Shown: one piece after another, positions 39,518 through 47,647 of the stretch
How the letters are laid out: every line of letters begins with the position of its first letter
Position numbering within the stretch: position 1 is the stretch's first letter
From: Streptomyces marianii
Lineage (GTDB): Bacteria; Actinomycetota; Actinomycetes; Streptomycetales; Streptomycetaceae
Direction: 5' to 3'
Assembly (NCBI RefSeq): GCF_005795905.1
Contig: NZ_VAWE01000001.1
Span: 6,499,001-6,563,000, forward strand
Length of the DNA stretch: 64,000 nt
Made by a program: the position numbers and the translations under genes
The notes under the pieces: generated by a model
Database searches by the model: none
What the model was told of the DNA's origin: nothing
Seen by the model: only the letters and a program-made list of their open reading frames with translations

Positions 39518-40240
39518 ATGGCGGCCATCAGCCTGCGCAAGATCGAGGAGACCGCTCCGGCGCTCGTCAGCCTCTACAAGTCCGCGGCGGTGTCGCTGGC
39601 GAAGCACGGGCTGAGCGGCCGGCGTGCGGCGGTCTACCTGGTGCTCGACTACTCCGGTTCCATGAGGCAGTACTACGGGGACGGCAGCGTCCAGGCCCTC
39701 GCGGACCGTGTCCTCGGGCTCTCGGCCCATCTGGACGACGACGGGCGCGTCCCCGTCGTCGTCTTCTCCACGGACATCGACGCCGAAACCGACATCGAAC
39801 TCGCCGACCACGAGGGCCGGATAGACCGGATCGTGGCCGGGCTCGGTCACATGGGCAGGACCAACTACCACCTCGCGATGGACGCGGTCATCGACGACTA
39901 TCTGGACAGCGGTGCAACCGATCCCGCACTCGTCGTCTTCCAGACCGACGGCGGCCCCAGCAACCGGGCCGCTGCCGAACGCTATGTGTGCAAGGCGGCC
40001 AGGCTGCCGATGTTCTGGCAGTTCATCGGCTTCGGCGACCCCGACAGCAGGCAGTTCGACTTCCTGCGCAGACTCGACGACCTCGCGGTCCCCGCCAAGC
40101 GCCCCGTCGACAACGCGGGCTTCTTCCACGCCGGGCAGGACCCGCGGAAGGTCCCGGACACGGAGTTGTACGACCGCCTGCTGTCCGAGTTCCCGGCATG
40201 GCTGGCGAACGCGCGGGCGATGGGCATCGTGCGCGCCTGA
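39518..40240 (+). CDS. VWA-domain protein (TerF-like)
   Basis: A 240-residue cytosolic protein made of one von Willebrand factor A domain. The MIDAS metal site is complete: Asp44-x-Ser46-x-Ser48 in LVLDYSGSMRQYY, the Thr in GRTNYHLAMD, and the Asp in FQTDGGPSNRAA. It resembles the VWA proteins that accompany tellurium-resistance/TerD-type systems in Streptomyces, but no ter genes are in this window. The ATG at 39518 has GGAGA 8 bases upstream; the frame continues back into the tandem repeats and is not used. It probably binds a protein partner through Mg2+. Confidence 0.8.
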   Translation: MAAISLRKIEETAPALVSLYKSAAVSLAKHGLSGRRAAVYLVLDYSGSMRQYYGDGSVQALADRVLGLSAHLDDDGRVPVVVFSTDIDAETDIELADHEGRIDRIVAGLGHMGRTNYHLAMDAVIDDYLDSGATDPALVVFQTDGGPSNRAAAERYVCKAARLPMFWQFIGFGDPDSRQFDFLRRLDDLAVPAKRPVDNAGFFHAGQDPRKVPDTELYDRLLSEFPAWLANARAMGIVRA

Positions 40241-40253
40241 CGCCGGGTACCCC

Positions 40254-40376
40254 GTCGGACGTCGACCGGGCCGCGGTACGAGGTGGCCGCCGGTCGGACC
40301 CCGACCGTGCCGCGGTACGAGGTGGCCGCCGGTCGGACGTCGACCGGGCCGCGGATACGAGGTGGCCGCCGTCGGA
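40254..40376. repeat. 39-bp tandem repeat, three copies, downstream of VWA gene
   Basis: Three copies of a 39-base unit (40254-40292, 40293-40331, 40332-40370) plus the start of a fourth, beginning 14 bases after the VWA stop. Copies 1 and 2 differ at three bases; copy 3 has a one-base insertion balanced by a one-base loss. The unit (starts GTCGGACGTCGACCGGGCCG) contains the partly symmetric GTCGGACGTCGAC. No coding role is seen although 39 is a multiple of three. Confidence 0.85.
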
Positions 40377-40453
40377 GTGACGTGGTGGCCGTCACGGCGA
40401 TCCGCTCCGGATACCCGACGGCAGATGTCCGGTATTCGGGGTTTCCTTGGCCC

Positions 40454-40924
40454 ATGAGCAACAGCTGGGCAGACTTTCAGGCGGCGGAGCCGGACTTCGC
40501 CACGGTGGTGCGGGAGCGCTTCGAGAAGTACAAGCACCATGTCCTCGCGACCCTCCGCAAGGACGGATCACCACGGCTCAGCGGGCTGGAGGTGACCTTC
40601 CGTTCCGGCGAGCTGTGGCTGGGGATGATGCCGGACTCCCGCAAGGCGCTGGACCTGCTGCGCGACCCGCGGTTCGCGATCCACGCCAACCCGGGCGCGG
40701 ACGACTCCATGGCCGACGGGGACGCCCGCATCGGCGGACGGGCCGTCGAGGTGACCGACCCGGAGGCGAAGGCCCCGTTCCAGTCGGCGACCGAGGCTCC
40801 GGAGCCGTTCCACCTCTTCCGAGTGGAGCTGACGGAGGTCGTGCGGATCGGGGTGGAGGGCGACGAACTGGTCGTCCGCGACTGGCAGCCGGGCCGTGGC
40901 CTGCGGACCGTGCGGCGCCGCTAG
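40454..40924 (+). CDS. Pyridoxamine 5'-phosphate oxidase-like (split-barrel) protein
   Basis: A 156-residue split-barrel flavin- or F420-binding protein of the PPOX-like superfamily. The typical order of strands is visible: HHVLATLRKDGSPRLSGLEV, GELWLGMMPDSRKALDLLRD, PRFAIHANP, and a C-terminal HLFRVELTEVVRIGVEGDEL. It has no clear catalytic residue. Members can be F420-dependent reductases, haem-binding proteins or FMN proteins, so a specific function is not given. It stands alone, starting 77 bases after the 39-bp repeats. Confidence 0.8.
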   Translation: MSNSWADFQAAEPDFATVVRERFEKYKHHVLATLRKDGSPRLSGLEVTFRSGELWLGMMPDSRKALDLLRDPRFAIHANPGADDSMADGDARIGGRAVEVTDPEAKAPFQSATEAPEPFHLFRVELTEVVRIGVEGDELVVRDWQPGRGLRTVRRR

Positions 40925-41033
40925 GTGTAGTGACCCGAGCGTGGACAACGCAGGGCCGGGCTGCGCGAGGTGGTGTCGGTGCCCCGTTCGCCCGGTCACC
41001 GGACCGGCGCCCCGCGCGGTGCCGAGCGGAGGC

Positions 41034-42605
41034 TCAGAGCCCGGCCACCTTGGCGCTCGCCGACAGTTCGTAGACCAGCGTCACCGTGCGGTGGCCTCCC
41101 GGTGGGAGGGCGATGTCCCAGCGGGCGATGCCGTCGGCGTCGAGCACGTCGGGCGGCGGCGAGCAGGCTTCCTTGCGCAGGGACACCTCCACGGCCGAGA
41201 CCTCGGAGACCGGGATCCGTTCGCGGAGGGCGACCATCCGCTCGTCGTGCTCCCCGGGTGCGGAGAACCGGGACAGGTGCAGCCGGACCGTGCGGGTGAC
41301 CACGGTCCGCTGCGTGATGCCGGCGGTGCCGCGGGTCTCCTCGGTCTCCCGCACCACGCGGTGGTCGTCGGAACTGCCGAAGGCCAGCTCGACGGGAGCG
41401 CCGGGTGCCGTGAAGGCCAGCGTGCCACGGCCGGTGAAGCCGCTGTCGCGGATCAGGTCAACGGGCCCGGCGAGCAGCGCGTGGCCGGACCGGTTGTCGC
41501 CCCGTACGACCTGTGTGACCAGCGGTGACAGCTCGGGCGAGCAGGCGTACTCGCTGCGCGCGGCCGAGGTGAAGGCGGAGACGGGCACCCGGTGGGCACG
41601 GCCGTCGCCGGCCACCGAGACCGGAGTCGGTGACTCCAGCACCCTTGCCTCGCCGCCGTCGTCCACCCCGGGCAGACCGACCACCGGGGCCGGGCCGAGG
41701 TCCCCGACCTCCTCCTCGCGCAGTTCGACGTCGACCGTGCGGCGCTCGGCCGCAGAGCGGTCCCTGAGCGACAGCCGGTCCTCGTCGAGCCGCGGTGGGT
41801 CGGTGGCCAGCGCCGAACGGGCCGTCGAGAACGTCAGCCGCACGCCCGACCAGTCCTCGCCGGTGCGCTGCCAGACCATCGCGTCGGTCTCCAGCGTCAG
41901 GGTCCCGCCGTCGAGCACGGCCCGGTAGGCGGGCCGCCACAGGGCACACGGAGTCAGATGACTCAGCCGGAGCCGGGCCGGACCGGCCGCCGCGGCGTCC
42001 ACGGTCAGCTCGATGTGGCCGGTCAGCTCGGCGGGCTCCGTCTCGGTGAGGGCCAGCGCCCGGCGGGTCTCCCCGAGTCCGGCCGCGACGGCGGCCAGCC
42101 GGGCTTCCACGGTGCGGAGCTCCTCGCCGTAGGTGTCGCGCTCGGTGTCCACCCGGTCCAGTTCGCGGGACCAGCGCTCCGGTTCGGTCTCGCCCGCCCC
42201 GGCGCCCTCGCCGATCTCCCGCAGCAGATCGGCGGCGAGCCGGCCGAGCAGGTCGAGGCGGGCCCGAAGACGGTCGCGCCGCTGTTCCAGGGCCTTCTGT
42301 TCCTCTTCGAGTTCATGCTCGCCACGGCGGAGCGCCGAGTCGTCGCCGGTGGGCGGCTGCGGGCTCCGCGGCGTCCAGTCGCGGACGATCCGCAGATCGA
42401 GCACGCTCGCCGGACGGTCCGGGTGATCGGTCGTCAGCTCGGCGTGCAGGGTGCGGTCGAGGGCCAGCGCGCTGACCGGCCCGAGACGCAGCAGCTGGAC
42501 ACCGGCCGCGAGATCCAGCACGGTGACGCGCTCGACGTGGGCCCGGTCCTCCAGGCAGGTCGCGGCGGTGACGGGCAAGGGAATCGGCAACGGGGCCGTG
42601 GGCAT
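41034..42605 (-). CDS. DUF4139 protein, second of a pair
   Basis: A 523-residue protein. An N-terminal beta-rich region is followed by a long charged coiled-coil (about residues 95-185, including EHELEEEQKALEQRRDRLRA), then a large beta domain of the DUF4139 type with CALWRPAYRAVLDGGTLTLE, VWQRTGEDWSGVRLTFSTA and a C-terminal immunoglobulin-like part. The ATG at 42605 lies 4 bases after the stop of the next DUF4139 gene, with GGAGGAG upstream, so the two form an operon. No signal peptide, so probably cytosolic. Function unknown. Confidence 0.7.
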   Translation of the reverse strand: MPTAPLPIPLPVTAATCLEDRAHVERVTVLDLAAGVQLLRLGPVSALALDRTLHAELTTDHPDRPASVLDLRIVRDWTPRSPQPPTGDDSALRRGEHELEEEQKALEQRRDRLRARLDLLGRLAADLLREIGEGAGAGETEPERWSRELDRVDTERDTYGEELRTVEARLAAVAAGLGETRRALALTETEPAELTGHIELTVDAAAAGPARLRLSHLTPCALWRPAYRAVLDGGTLTLETDAMVWQRTGEDWSGVRLTFSTARSALATDPPRLDEDRLSLRDRSAAERRTVDVELREEEVGDLGPAPVVGLPGVDDGGEARVLESPTPVSVAGDGRAHRVPVSAFTSAARSEYACSPELSPLVTQVVRGDNRSGHALLAGPVDLIRDSGFTGRGTLAFTAPGAPVELAFGSSDDHRVVRETEETRGTAGITQRTVVTRTVRLHLSRFSAPGEHDERMVALRERIPVSEVSAVEVSLRKEACSPPPDVLDADGIARWDIALPPGGHRTVTLVYELSASAKVAGL

Positions 42606-42609
42606 GGCT

Positions 42610-44790
42610 TCAGCTCCTCCGGTTGCCGCCGGCGAGGGCCTTGCCGGCCGGGATGCGGATCTCGTAGCCGCCGTCGAGCGCGGCGGTGGCGCCGGCGGGA
42701 AGGTCCACCCGCCAGATGCGGGTACCGGGCGCGTGGTGTTCGGGTCCTTCACCGTCCACGGGTGCCGTCCAGTCGGCCCGTTCCTCGATCCTCGCGTCCG
42801 GTTCCGAGGTGACCGGCACGCGCTCGCGGACCTCCACGGTGACGTGGCTCCCGAGCCGGTTGGCCAGCTCCACGTGGATCCGGTGGTCGAGCACGGTGGT
42901 GTTGTTGCGCAGGCCCGCGGTGGATTCGTGCAGCTCGGTGCGGCGGGTGACCCGGACGGCCTCCGCCGGGCCGAGACCCACGCGGCGGACCCCGCCCGGG
43001 GCGAGCGTGGGCAGTGCGGCGGTCAGCACGAAGCGGTCGTCGACGGTGACCTCCACCGGGCCGGCCAGGAGGGCCCGGTCGGTGGCGTTGGACAGTACCA
43101 GCGTGGCGTACACGGTCTCCTCCACGGACGGCACGCAGAGGTACTCGGTGCGCAGACCGACGGGCATCTCGGCGACGGTGACGGTGTGCCAGGTGCCGTC
43201 CGACGGGATGTCGGCGCGGGCGGCGGCGTCGTAGCGGTGGTCGAAGGAGCCCGCCGACTCGCGGGGCGGCACGGCGTGCCCGGGCAGCGGCAGCGCGGCC
43301 ACCGCCTCGGCCCGGCGGCGGTACTCGGCGGCCACCGGGTCGCCGGGGGAAGCGGGGAAGAGCCGCCCCCTGCGACTGTGCTGCTCGTCCGGGCCGCTCA
43401 GGACGAGGGCGGCGTAGTCGAGCTCGGCACCGCTCGGCCGTGGAGGACCGGCCGCCGGTGGCGCGGCGGAACTGCCGGGGGCGGCCGGAGCCATGGGGAC
43501 GCGGGCCGCGAAGGCCGCGCCGCGCGTGCGCGGCCCGGCGCCCGGTCGCGCCCCGGCCGGGCGTGCGAGATCGCGTGCCCCGCCGCCGAAGGCTTCCGGG
43601 GCGGCGCCGGGCGGACCGCCGGGGTCCGGGAGCGCGGCGGGCGGGGAGCCGTAGCCCTGCGGAGCCGGTGGCGGTGGCAGTGGCGGTCGGGGAACGGGCG
43701 CGGAGCCGGCGGCCACCGGAACGGGTACGGAGCCTGCCCCGGCGGCGGGGCGCGGGCCCGCAGCGTCGTAACCCGTGAACAGGTCGGCGAGCCCTGCCGG
43801 GGGCTCGCGCCAGCCGGAGGGCGCGGGGGCGGGCTGACGGCGCCCGATACGGACCGAGCGGAGCCTCGGCAGGTCCGTGCGCCGCCGCAGGTCGGCGGTG
43901 GACACGCCGATGCGTACGCCCGTCCAGTCCTCGCCGGTGCGCTGGGCGACCGAGGCGCGCAGCACCAGTCGGCCGCCCCCGTCGCCCTGACGGTGGGTGA
44001 GCCGGTAGGCGGGCACCCAGACCGCGCCCGGCACCCCGTACTCCAGCTCCACCTCGACCTCCGCCGCGTCCGTCCCCGGCTCCCGCTCGCCGTCCCCGGA
44101 TCCGGACCCGGCTTCCGCTCGCGCTCCGACCCCGACCCCGGACCCGGCTTCCGCTCGCGCTCCGACCGCGGCTTCGGCCCCGGTTTCGGCTCTGCTGAGG
44201 GTCAGGACGACGGAGACCGTGGTCTCCACATCCGCCGACGGTGCTTCGGTGGAGGCGCGTTCGAGCCTGGCCACGGCGACGTCGAACTCGTGGTCGACCG
44301 CGCGCAGCGCCTTCTCCAGTTCGGCGAGCCGGGCGTGCAGAACCGTCAGCCGCTCGTCGACGAAGTCGCCGAGTCCCAGCCAGGCGTCGACCGGTGTGCG
44401 GCGGTGCGGGTCCTCGCGCCTGCGGGCGGGCGGGACCGGACGCAGCGCCTCGACCTCCCCGATCAGACCGAGTTGACGGTCCCTGCGCCCCTCCGCCGCC
44501 GCGCGCTCGTCGCGCAGCCGTTCGACCTCGCGCCACAGGCCGCCGGAGTTCTCGGCGGGGGCCGGCTCCGCCTCGACCTCCACCCGGGCCTCGACGACCC
44601 GTACGCCGGACCCGCCCAAAACCCGGGCCCGCAGGGAACCGGCGTCCAGCGAGCGGGGGAGTCCCTTCACCCGCACCCGGCCGTCCGCCGGTACGACTCC
44701 CCGGGCCAGCCGGCGGCAGAGCGCACCCCGCGCGTACACCACCACCGAATCGAGGGCAGATCCCCACCGCTGCGCCGTCTCGGCCGTCAT
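42610..44790 (-). CDS. DUF4139/MuiA-family protein, first of a pair
   Basis: A 726-residue protein with the same plan as its downstream partner: N-terminal strands (SALDSVVVYARGALCRRLAR), coiled-coil (about 85-175), DUF4139 with PGAVWVPAYRLTHRQG, then VAQRTGEDWTGVRIGVSTA. It differs by two low-complexity inserts: an Ala/Gly/Ser/Glu run with EAGSG repeats near residue 200 and a Pro/Ala/Gly-rich stretch of about 130 residues near 330-460. The family also includes proteins named mucoidy inhibitor A, though function is not proven. ATG 44790 is taken; GTG at 44820 is possible. Confidence 0.7.
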   Translation of the reverse strand: MTAETAQRWGSALDSVVVYARGALCRRLARGVVPADGRVRVKGLPRSLDAGSLRARVLGGSGVRVVEARVEVEAEPAPAENSGGLWREVERLRDERAAAEGRRDRQLGLIGEVEALRPVPPARRREDPHRRTPVDAWLGLGDFVDERLTVLHARLAELEKALRAVDHEFDVAVARLERASTEAPSADVETTVSVVLTLSRAETGAEAAVGARAEAGSGVGVGARAEAGSGSGDGEREPGTDAAEVEVELEYGVPGAVWVPAYRLTHRQGDGGGRLVLRASVAQRTGEDWTGVRIGVSTADLRRRTDLPRLRSVRIGRRQPAPAPSGWREPPAGLADLFTGYDAAGPRPAAGAGSVPVPVAAGSAPVPRPPLPPPPAPQGYGSPPAALPDPGGPPGAAPEAFGGGARDLARPAGARPGAGPRTRGAAFAARVPMAPAAPGSSAAPPAAGPPRPSGAELDYAALVLSGPDEQHSRRGRLFPASPGDPVAAEYRRRAEAVAALPLPGHAVPPRESAGSFDHRYDAAARADIPSDGTWHTVTVAEMPVGLRTEYLCVPSVEETVYATLVLSNATDRALLAGPVEVTVDDRFVLTAALPTLAPGGVRRVGLGPAEAVRVTRRTELHESTAGLRNNTTVLDHRIHVELANRLGSHVTVEVRERVPVTSEPDARIEERADWTAPVDGEGPEHHAPGTRIWRVDLPAGATAALDGGYEIRIPAGKALAGGNRRS

Positions 44791-44885
44791 CCGCCCGCCC
44801 CCGCCCCCAGTTGCGTCCACGTGGAGCGAAGCCTACGCGAGCGGCTCCCCACCCGGCGGCGTCCGGCCGACCCGGACCCGGCCCC

Positions 44886-45251
44886 GCTCGGCCCGGCGGT
44901 ACCGGGCGCCGGCGCCTATGGCGGCGTCGGCGGTACGCGGCTAAGGAGGTTCCGGGCCCCGGCTTCGCGGTAGTGGACGTGCTGGGTCCCGGTGGTGTCG
45001 GACGTCTGGGCCTGTGGTGGCGTCGGAGCGTTCCGGCGGCTTGTGCTGCTCCGGCGGTTCCCGGCCCTGCTCGGCCCGGCGGTACCGGGCGCCGGCGCCT
45101 ATGGCGGCGTCGGCGGTACGCGGCTAAGGAGGTTCCGGGCCCCGGCTTCGCGGTAGTGGACGTGCTGGGTCCCGGTGGTGTCGGACGCCGGCGCCTATGG
45201 CGGCGTCGGAGCGTTCCGGCGGCTCCGGCTGTCAGCGGCACTGGGCCGGCC
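44886..45251. repeat. 183-bp tandem duplication between DUF4139 and acyl-CoA dehydrogenase genes
   Basis: A 183-base unit (44886-45068) is repeated from 45069. The first 120 bases of both copies are identical; the second copy then diverges. Within each copy the word GGCGCCTATGGCGGCGTCGG occurs, and it occurs again in the second copy's last part (about 45190), so smaller repeats are nested inside. The flanking 44791-45433 region (643 bases) shows no gene I can support; it must carry the DUF4139 operon promoter. A long open frame across it on the plus strand is a product of composition. Confidence 0.8.
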
Positions 45252-45433
45252 CCCGGCGGTACCGGCCGCACTGCGGGACCGGCGGGGTCGGCGGGCACCC
45301 GCGTACCGGCGGGCCGGGCCCGCCGACGGCCGGGCGGCCCACCGGCGACAGAGGCGGTTCGGCAGCGCCGGCGCACCGACGCCTCCGTACGCCGTGCGCC
45401 CGCCCGCCGGCCACGCCCCGTGCTGCCGCCCGG

Positions 45434-46444
45434 CTACGCCCGGGCCGGGGCCGAGCCCTCCAGCACCGCCGCCCTGCACTGCGCCGGGGTGCCCCACGCG
45501 TCCCGCAGCGGGCGCGCCTTGCGCAGCCACAGGGACAGGTCCAGCTCGTCGGTGTAGCCGACGGCGCCGTGGAGCTGGAGCGCGGTGCGGGCGGCGGCGT
45601 ACGCGGCCTCGCCCGCGGCGGTCTTCGCCGCCGCGACATCCGCGGCGGCGAGCGTGAGTGCCGCCCCGTGTACGAGCGGGCGGGCGAACTCCAGGGCGAT
45701 CAGCGTGTCCGCCAGCCGGTGCTTGACCGCCTGGAAGGAGCCGATCGGCGCCCCGAACTGGCTGCGCTGCCGCACGTGGGCGACGGTCCGCTCCAGCAGC
45801 GCGAGCCCGACGCCGAGCGCCTGGGCCGCCGTCACGAGCCGCGCCCAGTCCGTCGCCTGCCGCACCGCCGCCGCGACGTCGGGCCCGGCGGCGACCACCT
45901 CCCCGCCCGTGCCCGGCACGGAGAGCCGCCGCACCGGGTCGACGGAGGCGCGCACCGGCCCGTGCCCGGCGGCGATCCGCAGTGCCAGGCCGTCGCCGTC
46001 GCCGTCACCGTGGTCGACCACGAGCAGGCGGTCCGCCGCGTCCGCGTCCAGGGCGTACGGACCCGTCCCCGGCGTGTGCAGCGAGAGCAGCAGGCCGCCC
46101 GACGCGATGCCGGGCAGCAGGTGTTCGGCGAGTGCGGGCTCGTTCAGGGCCGCCACGAGCACCGCGCCCGCGACCGTCTCCACCAGTGGGCCCGGCGCGG
46201 CGTGCCGGCCCAGTTCGACGAACGCGAGGGCCAGTTCGACCGGCAGCGGCCCGACCCCCTCGTACGCCTCGGGCACGGCCAGCGCCAACACGCCGGAACC
46301 GGCGATCCGCGACCACAGCGCCCGGCCGGGTGCGGGGTCGCCCGCCGCCCAGGCGCGCGCCACCGTGGGCGTGTCCGCGGCCGACAGCAGCGCGTCCAAC
46401 GAGCGGACGAACGCCAGCTGTTCGTCGGTCGGCAGGAAGCGCAT
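45434..46444 (-). CDS. Acyl-CoA dehydrogenase, small subunit type (steroid-ring cluster)
   Basis: A 336-residue acyl-CoA dehydrogenase-like protein, shorter than the usual 380. Conserved parts are FLPTDEQLAFVRSLDALLSA, SQFGAPIGSFQAVKHRLADT and ALQLHGAVGYTDELDLSLWL near the C-terminus. It begins 2 bases after the stop of a second, full-size dehydrogenase. Steroid-degrading actinobacteria have heteromeric dehydrogenases built from one such long and one short subunit, so these two are likely partners in HIP side-chain or ring oxidation. Numbered FadE names cannot be given safely. Confidence 0.8.
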   Translation of the reverse strand: MRFLPTDEQLAFVRSLDALLSAADTPTVARAWAAGDPAPGRALWSRIAGSGVLALAVPEAYEGVGPLPVELALAFVELGRHAAPGPLVETVAGAVLVAALNEPALAEHLLPGIASGGLLLSLHTPGTGPYALDADAADRLLVVDHGDGDGDGLALRIAAGHGPVRASVDPVRRLSVPGTGGEVVAAGPDVAAAVRQATDWARLVTAAQALGVGLALLERTVAHVRQRSQFGAPIGSFQAVKHRLADTLIALEFARPLVHGAALTLAAADVAAAKTAAGEAAYAAARTALQLHGAVGYTDELDLSLWLRKARPLRDAWGTPAQCRAAVLEGSAPARA

Positions 46445-46446
46445 GG

Positions 46447-47598
46447 TCAGCGGCGTCCCTTCGGCAGGCCGAGCAGCCGCTCGGCGATGATGTCGCGCTG
46501 GATCTCGTTCGTGCCCGCGTAGACCGGCCCGGCCAGGGCGAACACGTACCCCTCCGCCCACCCGCCGGGTCCGTCCGCCGGCTCGCCCGCCGCGCCGAGC
46601 AGGTCGAGCGCCGTCTCGTGCAGGGCGATGTCGTACTCGGACCAGAACACCTTGTTCAGGCTCGACTCCGCGCCGATCACCGAACCGGCCGCGAATCGCG
46701 AGGCGCCCGCGCACGTGAACAGCTGGTACGCCCGCGCGCCGATCACCGCGTCCGCGACGCGGTCGCGCAGCGCCGTGTCGGAGGGGTCGGCCGCGGCGCC
46801 CCACAGCTCCACCAGGCGCCGCGCCGCGGCAAGATAGCGGCCGGGGGAGCGGAGCGTGAGCCCCCGTTCGCTGCCCGTCGTCGACATGGCGATGCGCCAG
46901 CCCTGCCCCGGTTCGCCGATCACGTCCTCGTCCGGGACGAACACGTCGTCCAGGAACAGCTCGGCGAACGCGGGCTTCCCGTCCAGCCGGCGGATCGGCC
47001 GGACCGTGACCCCGGGGGCCCGCAGGTCGAACATCAGGTACGTCAGCCCCCGGTGCGGCCGCCCGGCGTCCGGGTCGGTGCGGAAGATGCCGAACGCCCG
47101 GTCCGCGAACGCCGCCCGCGACGACCACGTCTTCTGGCCGGACAGCAGCCAGCCGCCCGCCGTTCGGACCGCTCGGGAGCGCAGCGACGCGAGGTCCGAG
47201 CCGGCCTCCGGCTCGGACCAGGCCTGGGCCCACACCACCTCGCCGCTCGCCATGGGCGGCAGGATCCGCTCCCGCTGCTCCTCCGTGCCGTGGTCGAACA
47301 GGGTGGGCGCCAGCAGGCTGATGCCGTTCTGGGAGACCCGGCCGGGGGCGCCCGCCGCGTAGTACTCCTCCTCGAACACCAGCCACCGGAAGACGTCCGC
47401 CCCGCGGCCGCCGTACCGCTCCGGCCACGACACCGCCGACCAGCGGCCGGCGGCCAGCCTCGCCTCCCACCGCCGGTGCTCGGCGAAACCCTCCCCGGTC
47501 TCCAGCGAGGGCAGTGGCACGTCCGGGACGTGCGCGCGCAGCCAGGCGCGGGCCTCGGCGCGGAACGCGTCCTCGTCCGCCGTGTGCGTCAGGTCCAT
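46447..47598 (-). CDS. Acyl-CoA dehydrogenase, large subunit type (steroid-ring cluster)
   Basis: A 383-residue FAD enzyme. Visible: WAQAWSEPEAGSDLASLRSR (flavin/substrate loop), GQKTWSSRAAFADRAFG, FLDDVFVPDEDVIG and VYAGTNEIQRDIIAERLLG. The position of the usual catalytic Glu in YEGT is Ala here, so the base must lie elsewhere or in the partner subunit. It resembles FadE30-33 class enzymes of the mycobacterial KstR2 regulon. The ATG at 47598 has GAGGTG upstream and sits 50 bases from the divergent ipdF start, with a KstR2-like operator between. Confidence 0.85.
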   Translation of the reverse strand: MDLTHTADEDAFRAEARAWLRAHVPDVPLPSLETGEGFAEHRRWEARLAAGRWSAVSWPERYGGRGADVFRWLVFEEEYYAAGAPGRVSQNGISLLAPTLFDHGTEEQRERILPPMASGEVVWAQAWSEPEAGSDLASLRSRAVRTAGGWLLSGQKTWSSRAAFADRAFGIFRTDPDAGRPHRGLTYLMFDLRAPGVTVRPIRRLDGKPAFAELFLDDVFVPDEDVIGEPGQGWRIAMSTTGSERGLTLRSPGRYLAAARRLVELWGAAADPSDTALRDRVADAVIGARAYQLFTCAGASRFAAGSVIGAESSLNKVFWSEYDIALHETALDLLGAAGEPADGPGGWAEGYVFALAGPVYAGTNEIQRDIIAERLLGLPKGRR

Positions 47599-47614
47599 CA
47601 GCGCACCTCGGTTC

Positions 47615-47634
47615 CCTAACAAGTGTTTGGTAGG
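47615..47634. promoter_or_regulatory. KstR2-like operator between acyl-CoA dehydrogenase and ipdF
   Basis: CCTAACAAGTGTTTGGTAGG lies in the 49-base divergent gap. Its core read on the minus strand, ACCAAACACTTGTT, fits the known KstR2 motif AnCAAGnnCTTGnT with a single mismatch. The core word AACAA-NN-GTTTGGT recurs at the other divergent promoter of the cluster (56186-56204) and I noticed it nowhere else in the window. Binding here would repress both directions. Confidence 0.8.
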
Positions 47635-47647
47635 TTAACGTGCCGGT

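Noticed and set aside
39103..40376. Tandem repeats considered as a CRISPR array
   Set aside because: Units are directly adjacent without unique spacers and no cas gene is present.
44241..45557. A 438-codon plus-strand open frame across the 183-bp repeats and the DUF4139 gene's 5' part
   Set aside because: Arg/Pro/Ala-rich with no conserved part; it overlaps a supported gene on the other strand and a tandem repeat.
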